NCBI GenBank assembly: GCA_022771185.1 | Contig: JALFCJ010000139.1 | Location: 1-14,575 of the forward strand | DNA from: Spirochaetales bacterium | GTDB taxonomy: Bacteria; Spirochaetota; Spirochaetia; Sphaerochaetales; Sphaerochaetaceae | DNA: 14,575 nucleotides | Direction: 5' to 3' | In this document: positions 7,193 through 13,952 of the stretch, one piece after another | Layout: each line of letters begins with the position of its first letter | Numbering within the stretch: the stretch's first letter is position 1 | Position numbers and translations under genes: made by a program | The notes under the pieces: model-generated | Seen by the model: the letters and a program-made list of their open reading frames with translations, nothing else | Database searches by the model: none | What the model was told of the DNA's origin: nothing

Positions 7193-9165
7193 AAGGCCTT
7201 AACATCCTCCATTGTCACCAAATACTTCTTACCTTCTATCACTATTGTGTACTCGTCGTCTTTTCTTTCAATTATTACATCAATATTCTCTGGGGCTATG
7301 GCAGTCACAAAGGAGAATGGTGCCTTACCGTTATAAGAAAGAGTAAGCTGAGGACGAGGAACCTTTACAGGATAACCATAACTGATCCATCCGCCCTTTG
7401 GCTCCAAGGATCCGGAGAGGATACTTGGGGTTATAGCAACAGATGAAGAGAATACTTGACTGAACTTTGTTCCTTTCAGAGTCTCGAAAGATGCACCATC
7501 TTTAACTAAATCAAGTTTTCCTCTTTCGTAGTTGAACATAATTCTAAAGTCATGATCCTCCTCTCCTTCTCCTGTGACAAAGTCTGCTATGATGGCAACG
7601 CTTTGAGGAAGGAGTATAAGCTTTCTTCTATGGAACACTGGGTCATTAAGATAGCAGTATGCATTGTGACTCATATCTACAAGAGAATAATCGTCATTGA
7701 CAGTAAACTCATTGCACATGCTTCTTACTCCTCTTACTCTATCCACACCTGGGATTGCACCCATTTCATGGTTATCGACAAAGAGTGTGTTATGGGCCAA
7801 TGAGGAGCAGAAATACTCTCTCCAGTCTCTCCAAATAGAAGAACGGTAAATAAACCTGCCGCTGTCGGAGAGGATATCCTCCCCCTTCAAAGTAAGCTCT
7901 ACGTGCCCCACATCATTATGAGAATGGGTACTTCTCTCTCCCCTCTCCAGTCCTGTACCGAAAATAAGGGCGTAATCGCTGTCGTCATTCCAACCGGAAC
8001 GAAGCACATGAATACCCTCAGGATAAGAGTAGTCAAGCTTCTCCGGAGCCTTTCCTTCTTTCCTTAAAGAAGCAAAATAAAGGAAGTCCTCATCTCCTGA
8101 CAGTCTATACATCCAAGAGAAGAATGCCCTCAGTTCATTCTCATCTTCCGGGAAGAAGGAGAGGTTCATACCTTCATAGATTGATGTATCGGATCTTCTT
8201 GTACAAAGGTCATCTCTATCTGCATCCCCGATCATAGGAGTGGACAAGTCCGGTTTGATCAAGCTGATTACATACTTGGCTCCTCTCAAAAGAAGATCTT
8301 TTGCGTAAGTAGGAACTGTATGTCCGTTTATTCTTGCTGTTTCTACAGCCTGCATAAATGCAATCACGGCAACCAAATGGTAGATAGGAGTCCTCTCCAT
8401 ATGGATTCCGTCATTGGAGAAGCAATACATTATTTCATGGGTGACACGTCTCCATCCTGTTTTTCTCCATTCCTCAGCTTCCTTGAATTCGGGGAACATG
8501 ACGCCGATTTGATAGAGTGCACTGGTCTCCATACTTAGCCAGTTAGAGGACCTGTCATGATTTGAATAGTGGCCCATCAAGAATTTGGCATGGTCTCTGA
8601 CAGAAAGAAGGAAAGAAGCCATGTCATCTTCGCTCCATACGTCACTCTTTCTGAACACTTCGAAACACGGAAGCCAAGTAGTATATATTCTGATACCACT
8701 TTCTATCGTTCTCCAAGCATGTCCTGGAAATGGTGTCTTCACCTCAAAGGTGTGGTCATCTATATACTTCTCTGCTGGCCAGGCTTCAATAAACTGGTGC
8801 ATTTCATGAAGAAATTCTTTTGTATACTTCTCATCTTTTGTTATGGCATAAGCTCTAGCAAGGCTCTGCCAATAGATGGTTCTGAAAAGTGACCATGACC
8901 ACTCATTGTCACGGCTGGTTTCTGTTGTAGGATTAAAACGATAATCAATTTCACCAGGAAACTTCCAACCAAAGATATCATGGTTCATTACTTTTTCAGC
9001 TTCTTCGATGATACTGCTATCATTCATCCAATCGGCTTTTTCAGCATCAAAGAGATATTTTGGATCTTTTCTAGTCCTAAAGTGATTAATTACTTCCTTG
9101 CCAGTAAGTTTTTCATTAAATTTCGTCTCATCCATTAAGGCAATGAGTTCTGCCATCTTATCCAT
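7189..9165 (-). CDS. Heparinase II/III-family polysaccharide/oligosaccharide lyase, predicted cytoplasmic
   Basis: This 658-residue protein has an alpha/alpha-toroid-like first half (about 50-380) and a beta-sandwich second half (about 385-650), as in PL12/PL15/PL17/PL21-type lyases. Visible landmarks are RSSNWLSME with Asn208 and Glu213, ERTPIYH with Tyr262, and HSHNDVGH at 414-421 followed by GRFIY, AHNTLFVD and a downstream RRKLILL strand. Asn, Tyr and His are the usual catalytic residues for beta-elimination at uronic acids. There is no signal peptide, so it should act on imported oligosaccharides and yield 4,5-unsaturated uronates; this location is inference. The reading frame stays open further upstream, but that part lies inside the binding-protein gene. 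I chose the ATG at 9165 because GGGAG (9174-9178) precedes it by 8 bases; alternatives are ATGs at 9180 and 9156. The exact polymer cannot be told from sequence. Confidence 0.92.
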   Translation of the reverse strand: MDKMAELIALMDETKFNEKLTGKEVINHFRTRKDPKYLFDAEKADWMNDSSIIEEAEKVMNHDIFGWKFPGEIDYRFNPTTETSRDNEWSWSLFRTIYWQSLARAYAITKDEKYTKEFLHEMHQFIEAWPAEKYIDDHTFEVKTPFPGHAWRTIESGIRIYTTWLPCFEVFRKSDVWSEDDMASFLLSVRDHAKFLMGHYSNHDRSSNWLSMETSALYQIGVMFPEFKEAEEWRKTGWRRVTHEIMYCFSNDGIHMERTPIYHLVAVIAFMQAVETARINGHTVPTYAKDLLLRGAKYVISLIKPDLSTPMIGDADRDDLCTRRSDTSIYEGMNLSFFPEDENELRAFFSWMYRLSGDEDFLYFASLRKEGKAPEKLDYSYPEGIHVLRSGWNDDSDYALIFGTGLERGERSTHSHNDVGHVELTLKGEDILSDSGRFIYRSSIWRDWREYFCSSLAHNTLFVDNHEMGAIPGVDRVRGVRSMCNEFTVNDDYSLVDMSHNAYCYLNDPVFHRRKLILLPQSVAIIADFVTGEGEEDHDFRIMFNYERGKLDLVKDGASFETLKGTKFSQVFSSSVAITPSILSGSLEPKGGWISYGYPVKVPRPQLTLSYNGKAPFSFVTAIAPENIDVIIERKDDEYTIVIEGKKYLVTMEDVKAL

Positions 9166-9173
9166 TTTCTTTT

Positions 9174-9178
9174 CTCCC
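9174..9178 (-). promoter_or_regulatory. Ribosome binding site that decides the lyase start
   Basis: The minus strand reads GGGAG followed by 8 bases and the ATG at 9165. The in-frame ATG at 9180 has no comparable site, so 9165 is the preferred start. Confidence 0.7.
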
Positions 9179-9190
9179 ATCCATACTTGA

Positions 9191-9210
9191 AGGGGGGATT
9201 TCTCCCCCCT
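9191..9210 (-). promoter_or_regulatory. Strong intergenic RNA hairpin with GAAA tetraloop after the binding-protein gene
   Basis: A perfect 8-base-pair stem (AGGGGGGA with TCCCCCCT) closes a four-base loop that reads GAAA in the transcript, a stable GNRA-type loop. A weaker 4-bp hairpin (TGGT/ACCA, 9214-9226) lies between it and the stop codon. No T-run follows, and the next gene begins about 25 bases later, so this is unlikely to be a simple intrinsic terminator. A 3'-end stabiliser or partial-attenuation element, raising binding-protein mRNA over the downstream enzymes, is the usual role at such positions; that role is inferred. Confidence 0.75.
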
Positions 9211-9226
9211 GATTGGTCTCAAACCA

Positions 9227-10804
9227 TTACTTTGACATATATCTGTCGTAAGCAGCCTGCTTGATTTCAATTGCTCTTTCAATTCCGAATGCCTTGATCT
9301 GCTTGATGTAGTTGTCAAATTCAGAGATTGGGAGAGCGCCAGTAATAAACTTAGCTTCCATCTCTTCAGCATATGTATTGACATTGTTGATGATCTTAGC
9401 AATCTCAGATGCTTCTTCAGATGTATGAGTGACTGTTGGCATGATGTACTTGCCGTAGTCTGTCTGCTTCCAGAGGTTGATGGCATCCTGAAGTTCAGGA
9501 AGGTCATAGTACTGCTCCAGATATCTTGGATCCTGAACAAATGGTCCTGATACACTTGCTCTTGTGTAGAGACACATAGCCTGTGAAAGAGGAAGATCAG
9601 GGTTGTTCATGATTACATCTGTATATGTCGGATATCCATCTACCATTTCATATGTAACACCTTCGATACCGAAGTTTGCAAGGAGGTGTCCTTCTTCTGA
9701 GAAGTTATAGTCCAATAGTCTTGCAGCAGCTTCGATGTTCTTGCATGATGTGCTGATAGCTGCGGATGTACCTGAAGCGTCATAGATGCTGTTCATCTTT
9801 GCAAACTTGCTATATCTATCCTTTTCAGGAGAGATTGGGCGAGCAGATACCATCTTTACTGATGGGTCTTCTTTCTGGAGAGCAGGAAGCCATGTTCCGA
9901 TTCCACTTGCACCAGGAGCATAACAACCGGCAACAAGGTTGTTCAGGACCTTGACTCCGAGGCTCTTCTTGTCAACAGAGAGGTAATCGTTATCCAAGAG
10001 ACCTTCTGAATAGAGCTTGTTTGCAAATGCAAGATACTCTCTTCTGTTCTCTTCAATTCTTCCATACTTTACGACACCATCTTCTACATAGAAGTCATCC
10101 CAGCTGTCGAAACCAGGAGCGAGGACTCTGGAGATGTGGTCTTTTCTGATACAGAGAGGAATCTCTACGCCGATATTCTTAAGAGCGACAAGAGCTGTAT
10201 AGAGTTCATCTGGAGTTGATGGAATGTAGTCGATTCCAGCCTTCTCCAAGAGGTCTGTTCTCCATACCCAACCTTCTGAGAAGATAAGGTTGTTGTTCTC
10301 GTAGCTTTCGCCTCTGAGGAATGGGAATACATAGTATGTTCCGTCATCTGTGCTGATCATCTTCTTGATATCTGGGTGAGACTCCAAGAATGCTGTGATA
10401 TTCGGGCAGTACTTCTCAAAAATATCGTTGAGAGGAATGATTACTCCGTCGTCGATTGCAGCCTGAGGTCCACCTGGATAAGCTGTCCACTTATACTCGA
10501 TGATATCTGGATAATCACCAGAAGCGATAAGGATGTTAAATCCTTCAGAAAGAACACCATCGTTTGCAGCAGATACATGCTGGAATTCGATGTCAGTGTT
10601 AGTGCGCTTCATAAGTTCCTTCCAGTACTCTGTCTGGGAGAAATCCTGAGCGACAGCAGAAATATTTGGGTTTAATGGTGCCCAATATGTAAGCTTGTCT
10701 GCCTTTGAGGAATCAGAAGTCGAATTTGATTCACTTGTGCCCTGTGCAAATACAGGAACAGCAAGCATCAATACAGCAAGCAGAAATACTAAAGCTTTTT
10801 TCAT
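9227..10804 (-). CDS. Extracellular (periplasmic) sugar ABC transporter solute-binding protein, LplA/YtcQ-like
   Basis: This 525-residue protein begins with a signal peptide: positive MKK, a hydrophobic run, and a VFA-Q signal peptidase I type site after residue 20, then a Ser/Thr-rich linker and the mature domain starting near KLTYWAPLN. The body has the family-1 binding-protein pattern, including ASGDYPDIIEYKW near 93-105, and the 500-plus length is typical of the large LplA/YtcQ-type oligosaccharide binders. No lipobox cysteine is present, so I infer a soluble periplasmic protein in a diderm. It would deliver an oligosaccharide to ABC permeases, but none are encoded in this window. The start is firm: AGGAGG lies 5 bases upstream. 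It is separated from its neighbours by 41 and 61 bases and bracketed by two hairpins, unlike every other junction here, suggesting separate control of its mRNA level. Confidence 0.94.
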   Translation of the reverse strand: MKKALVFLLAVLMLAVPVFAQGTSESNSTSDSSKADKLTYWAPLNPNISAVAQDFSQTEYWKELMKRTNTDIEFQHVSAANDGVLSEGFNILIASGDYPDIIEYKWTAYPGGPQAAIDDGVIIPLNDIFEKYCPNITAFLESHPDIKKMISTDDGTYYVFPFLRGESYENNNLIFSEGWVWRTDLLEKAGIDYIPSTPDELYTALVALKNIGVEIPLCIRKDHISRVLAPGFDSWDDFYVEDGVVKYGRIEENRREYLAFANKLYSEGLLDNDYLSVDKKSLGVKVLNNLVAGCYAPGASGIGTWLPALQKEDPSVKMVSARPISPEKDRYSKFAKMNSIYDASGTSAAISTSCKNIEAAARLLDYNFSEEGHLLANFGIEGVTYEMVDGYPTYTDVIMNNPDLPLSQAMCLYTRASVSGPFVQDPRYLEQYYDLPELQDAINLWKQTDYGKYIMPTVTHTSEEASEIAKIINNVNTYAEEMEAKFITGALPISEFDNYIKQIKAFGIERAIEIKQAAYDRYMSK

Positions 10805-10807
10805 AAG

Positions 10808-10815
10808 CTCCTCCT
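10808..10815 (-). promoter_or_regulatory. Very strong ribosome binding site of the solute-binding protein gene
   Basis: The minus strand reads AGGAGGAG immediately before the ATG at 10804, with AGGAGG spaced 5 bases from it. It is among the best Shine-Dalgarno matches in the window, consistent with high expression of a binding protein. Confidence 0.85.
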
Positions 10816-10823
10816 TTTAAATA

Positions 10824-10837
10824 AGGGTTCTCACCCT
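10824..10837 (-). promoter_or_regulatory. Small GNRA-loop hairpin in the 5' leader of the binding-protein gene
   Basis: The transcript reads AGGGT, loop GAGA, ACCCT: a perfect 5-bp stem with a GNRA tetraloop, placed 8 bases upstream of the Shine-Dalgarno. It does not cover the ribosome site. It may mark a processing point or protect the 5' end of the binding-protein message; the function is inferred and the stem is short, so chance is possible. Confidence 0.45.
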
Positions 10838-10845
10838 GTAAATCC

Positions 10846-11973
10846 TTAAATATTGGGCAAAGCCCACTTTTCATAGAGAGAAAGAAACTCTTCTCCCAAT
10901 CCACTGATGGAGTAATATCCGTCTCCATCTTCCGTCTTTTTGTATTCAGCATCGTATCGAAGGAACACAGGTAGTTTCTCTGTCTCCAATACAACACCAA
11001 TATGTCCAATGCTGCTCTTTAATGTCACAGCTGGTCTTGTTCCATTCTTTACTGCCTCTACTGAAGCATAGAATTTCTCTAATCTATCCCCTTTATTCAT
11101 CAGAGATAGATCCTCGATTCTTCCGTCATTCCAATAGATAGAGAAATTATCGTCAGAGCCCTTTATTACAGCCTTCTCAAACTCCATCTCCATAACCGGA
11201 CCTATTTTCTTTTCGTCCAGAGAATGAGAAGTATAGAAATAGAGAGGGACATTTTCTGTAGTTGTAATCTTTACTGCAGCACTATCAAAGTTTTCGATGC
11301 TTGGACGTGCTTTATATAAAGTTCCATCGACGTTTGAACACTCTCCGGTACTCTCAGTGTCTTTCCCCAATAGATACAGCATTACCTGCACTTGATGGGC
11401 GCAAGCGTTGGAAAGGGGGCTGTCAAAAACATATTCACCATGGCAACTCAGCTTTCCAGCCCAACCAGTTCGAGAATAGTATTTATCTCCTCTTCTCATC
11501 ATTCTCAGGGCCTTCATCCGTCTGCACTTTCCAAAGTCCCCAGAGATTATTCTTTTCTTGATCGCCTGGATATCGAGAGCAAAACATAGCTGATAGCCGA
11601 CAGCTACAAATAGACCCGTCTCTCTCTCCTTATCCATAAGTGCATTCATTCTTTCTCTCGATATGGTCACTGGTTTCTCACATAGAACATTGGAACCATT
11701 TTCAAGGGCTGTCATGATATACCCATAATGAGTGTGTATAGGAGAAGAGATGACTGTAAGATCAGCTTTTCCTCCCTTCAGGAAAAACGCATCAGGAGAA
11801 GAGAAAATAGGAATATTTCTCTTTTCTATCTCTTCTTTGTATGGAGACTTCGAAATAAAAGGATCGACGACGCCAACCAAAGAATAACACTCTGATGGTT
11901 TTTCCAAGGCTTCTTTGATATAGTTCTCGCCATATCCTCCTATTCCAACTAGTAGAACCTTTACACTCTCCAT
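10846..11973 (-). CDS. Gfo/Idh/MocA-family oxidoreductase (first in transcription order)
   Basis: This 375-residue dehydrogenase has the N-terminal dinucleotide motif VGIGGYGENY at 9-18, CEKP at 98-101 with the conserved lysine at 100, and a C-terminal active-site stretch DSPLSNACAHQVQVMLYLLG at 184-203 with His193. The usual Asp in the H-x-x-D part of that helix is replaced (HQVQ), and the first domain reads GIGGYGEN rather than the common GxGxxGxxH, so this paralogue belongs to a different subgroup from the other two. It probably acts on a sugar or sugar acid in the cytoplasm using NAD(P). The start is supported by AGGAGG 7-8 bases upstream and lies 3 bases after the preceding flavoprotein stop. 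Its own stop is followed by the 41-base leader of the binding-protein gene. The substrate is unknown. Confidence 0.93.
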   Translation of the reverse strand: MESVKVLLVGIGGYGENYIKEALEKPSECYSLVGVVDPFISKSPYKEEIEKRNIPIFSSPDAFFLKGGKADLTVISSPIHTHYGYIMTALENGSNVLCEKPVTISRERMNALMDKERETGLFVAVGYQLCFALDIQAIKKRIISGDFGKCRRMKALRMMRRGDKYYSRTGWAGKLSCHGEYVFDSPLSNACAHQVQVMLYLLGKDTESTGECSNVDGTLYKARPSIENFDSAAVKITTTENVPLYFYTSHSLDEKKIGPVMEMEFEKAVIKGSDDNFSIYWNDGRIEDLSLMNKGDRLEKFYASVEAVKNGTRPAVTLKSSIGHIGVVLETEKLPVFLRYDAEYKKTEDGDGYYSISGLGEEFLSLYEKWALPNI

Positions 11974-11976
11974 TTC

Positions 11977-13206
11977 TCAATCCTCCTGAAAAGCAGACTT
12001 CAAGATTCCTTTCTTATCTACATACAAAGCTTTTGTTGGGCATACCTGGAAACAGTAACCGCAACCAATACAGTCACTGCCTTTCACCGCTTTTCTGTCC
12101 TCAACCTTTACACCACCATAGAAACAGACATCTTCACATCTCGAGCATCCAATGCACTTTGATGTGTCGACCTGAGCGTTTTTGTAAGCTTCCCCAAGCT
12201 TATTCTGTCTTTTCTTTGCAAATTCTGGAGTCATATTAAAGAGCTGGAGAGCCTCACCTTTGAGATCTGAAATGGATTTATATCCATGATCATCCATCCA
12301 CTTCTCTGTCTCTCTTATGACTCTTCCGCACTGTCCTATTCCGCCGGCACAAGCCAAAGCCCCCAGTTGCACCATCTCGGCGCCACTCATAATATATCTA
12401 AGTGCCTGGTCATATGAGAAAACTCCACCGCCGGCATACATTGGTATTGTGTAACCCTTACTTCTTGCCTCGGCAATAACATAACTTACGATAGGCTGAG
12501 CCTGAGTTCCACCATATCCAGCACCTGGACGAGCTTCCGTTGTCTGCCAATCGAGGTCGAAATAGAATCCTTTCCATCTTGCCGTAGGACCTACAGCTGT
12601 AGCACCTGCAGAAGCGGCGTTTCTGATTGCAGTGAGGGTATCACAATTCTCTACGGCAAGCTTCACCATAATCGGAGTATTTGGAACTACTTCACGAATC
12701 ATTTTTGTACAAGAATAAACCAGTTCGTAGTAGTTGAACTGTCTGTTGCCTGCAACTGCAACTCCCGGAGTATTGAAGTGAAGCTCCAAGGCGTCCGCCC
12801 CTGCAAGTACCAGCTCCTTTGCCTGTTTTTTCCAGTTCTCTCTCCAATCTCCACCTTTTACGATGTCGCTGTAGTGGCCTACAGACACCCAGAGCTTTAT
12901 ATCACGGCTCATCTCATCTCTTGCTTTCTTTACTTCTTCAGCATATTTCTCCAAGGAATCCATAGGATCTGAAATTTGAGTGCCTACAGCATGGCTATGA
13001 AAAGCCTGCTTTCCCTTATACATAGCTTCTGCATCAGGATATATAAAGCTGCCGCCTCCCATTCCGTGGCCGAAATTACGCATTGTAACGGCACCTGGGA
13101 GACATTTTGCACTTTTCAATACATTCTCTGCACCTCTAGTTGCAGGAGATGATGCTATTACAAAAGGATTAGCCATTCCTAATTCTTCTACTCTCATATC
13201 AGCCAT
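11977..13206 (-). CDS. PreA / dihydroorotate dehydrogenase-like flavoprotein with two C-terminal 4Fe-4S clusters
   Basis: This 409-residue protein has an FMN-binding TIM barrel (about 1-320) like dihydroorotate dehydrogenase or dihydropyrimidine dehydrogenase subunit PreA, opening with the GMANPFVIASSPATRG pattern at 10-25. A C-terminal ferredoxin domain has two complete CxxCxxCxxxC sites: Cys351, 354, 357, 361 and Cys379, 382, 385, 389 (the last followed by Pro). The active-loop position that is usually N-x-S-C-P reads HFNTP at 143-147, so Thr146 replaces the catalytic Cys/Ser and His143 replaces the substrate-binding Asn. It is therefore probably not a pyrimidine enzyme; context suggests a ferredoxin-coupled reductase or dehydrogenase of a sugar-derived compound (inference). 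The start at 13206 has GGAGG 8 bases upstream and overlaps the previous gene by 8 bases; in-frame ATGs at 13220 and farther upstream lack good sites. Confidence 0.88.
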   Translation of the reverse strand: MADMRVEELGMANPFVIASSPATRGAENVLKSAKCLPGAVTMRNFGHGMGGGSFIYPDAEAMYKGKQAFHSHAVGTQISDPMDSLEKYAEEVKKARDEMSRDIKLWVSVGHYSDIVKGGDWRENWKKQAKELVLAGADALELHFNTPGVAVAGNRQFNYYELVYSCTKMIREVVPNTPIMVKLAVENCDTLTAIRNAASAGATAVGPTARWKGFYFDLDWQTTEARPGAGYGGTQAQPIVSYVIAEARSKGYTIPMYAGGGVFSYDQALRYIMSGAEMVQLGALACAGGIGQCGRVIRETEKWMDDHGYKSISDLKGEALQLFNMTPEFAKKRQNKLGEAYKNAQVDTSKCIGCSRCEDVCFYGGVKVEDRKAVKGSDCIGCGYCFQVCPTKALYVDKKGILKSAFQED

Positions 13207-13951
13207 TTTCTTTTCCTCCATTGATCCAAGAAAGAAGTGTTTCTGCATCTTTCTTGAACTGATCAACACTGTTGTCTTTTACAAATTCCAATAAGAGATA
13301 ACGATTACCCGTCATTCTCCCCAAGTATTCTTTCCAATCCTCTTTTCCTTCCGTAAGAGGTCTTCTTCCACTTTCGTCCCAGTAATAGACATGGATATTT
13401 GTTATCCAGGATATAGCCTTCTCTATACCTTGTGCCCTATACTCAACGCTTTGATTTGGGGTTGGCTGCCAAAAGCAACCGAAGTTTGCTTCATTAACAG
13501 AGCTGAGGAATCTAAGAGCGCTCTCGTTGGAATCTGTGACAGTATTCCTGTGCCACTCAAGAGAGACCCTGATATTCTTCTCCTTTGCCATAAGAGCAAC
13601 TTCCTTAGCTTCATCTGTAAGGGATTTCCATTCCACTTCATCAATCTCTTTAGAAGCCTTGGCTCCTCCCCAGATTCTTATGTTTTTCGCCCCCATTCTC
13701 TCTGCGGCATTTAAAGAAGTGGAAAAATCCATATTCTGTCCCAGTCTGAAATATGAACCATATGAAGCTATTTCCAAACCGTTTCTTCTTGTCTTATTCC
13801 CTATTTCTTCAACAAGGCCCAAATCCAAAGGGTCAAAATGATGGTTTTCACTCCACTCAATTGCTTTGAGACCCGAAGAAAGTGCCAGGTCGATCACTTC
13901 GTCCACACTTCTTTCTTTAAAAGTTGCACTGACAATGCCGGGAATAAACAT
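13199..13951 (-). CDS. Sugar phosphate isomerase/epimerase-like TIM-barrel protein, second copy
   Basis: This 250-residue single-domain TIM barrel belongs to the xylose isomerase-like / AP endonuclease 2 fold. The metal-site positions read Glu132 in SLEWHRN, Gln162 in FWQPTPN where most members have Asp, His187 in NIHVYYW and Glu222 in LLLEFVKD. The WQP form suggests a subgroup with altered metal or substrate geometry rather than a dead enzyme, because the other ligands remain. It shares the fold but little visible sequence with the other TIM-barrel gene of the window, so the two probably act at different steps. The gene starts 1 base after the Ldh-family stop with a GGAG site 7 bases before the ATG, and overlaps the PreA-like start by 8 bases. 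A role on a keto-sugar or sugar acid is likely; the reaction is not known. Confidence 0.9.
   Translation of the reverse strand: MFIPGIVSATFKERSVDEVIDLALSSGLKAIEWSENHHFDPLDLGLVEEIGNKTRRNGLEIASYGSYFRLGQNMDFSTSLNAAERMGAKNIRIWGGAKASKEIDEVEWKSLTDEAKEVALMAKEKNIRVSLEWHRNTVTDSNESALRFLSSVNEANFGCFWQPTPNQSVEYRAQGIEKAISWITNIHVYYWDESGRRPLTEGKEDWKEYLGRMTGNRYLLLEFVKDNSVDQFKKDAETLLSWINGGKENG
13215..13219 (-). promoter_or_regulatory. Ribosome binding site that decides the PreA-like start
   Basis: GGAGG on the minus strand lies 8 bases before the ATG at 13206, inside the coding end of the preceding gene. The competing in-frame ATG at 13220 has no good site upstream. Confidence 0.75.
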
Positions 13952-13952
13952 A

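Noticed and set aside
9191..9210. Hairpin as an intrinsic transcription terminator
   Set aside because: The stem is strong but no run of T follows on the transcribed strand, and a same-strand gene with its own ribosome site starts about 25 bases later. Partial attenuation is still possible.
9166..9555. In-frame N-terminal extension of the lyase (about 130 extra codons)
   Set aside because: It lies over the coding end of the binding-protein gene in another frame, its composition (many Ser, Arg and Thr, no fold signal) does not fit the family, and a good ribosome site supports the start at 9165.
10805..10845. An internal promoter before the binding-protein gene
   Set aside because: The 41-base gap contains a hairpin and ribosome site but no convincing spaced -35/-10 pair; a promoter inside the upstream coding region cannot be excluded but is not visible.
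11977..13206. A true pyrimidine-degradation or pyrimidine-synthesis role for the PreA/DHOD-like gene
   Set aside because: The catalytic Cys and the ring-binding Asn of the active loop are replaced, no preT, hydantoinase or pyr genes are nearby, and every neighbour is a sugar-type enzyme.
13207..13269. Longer start for the PreA-like protein
   Set aside because: The extra residues overlap the preceding gene, do not resemble the family N-terminus, and no good ribosome site precedes the upstream ATGs, whereas GGAGG fits the ATG at 13206.
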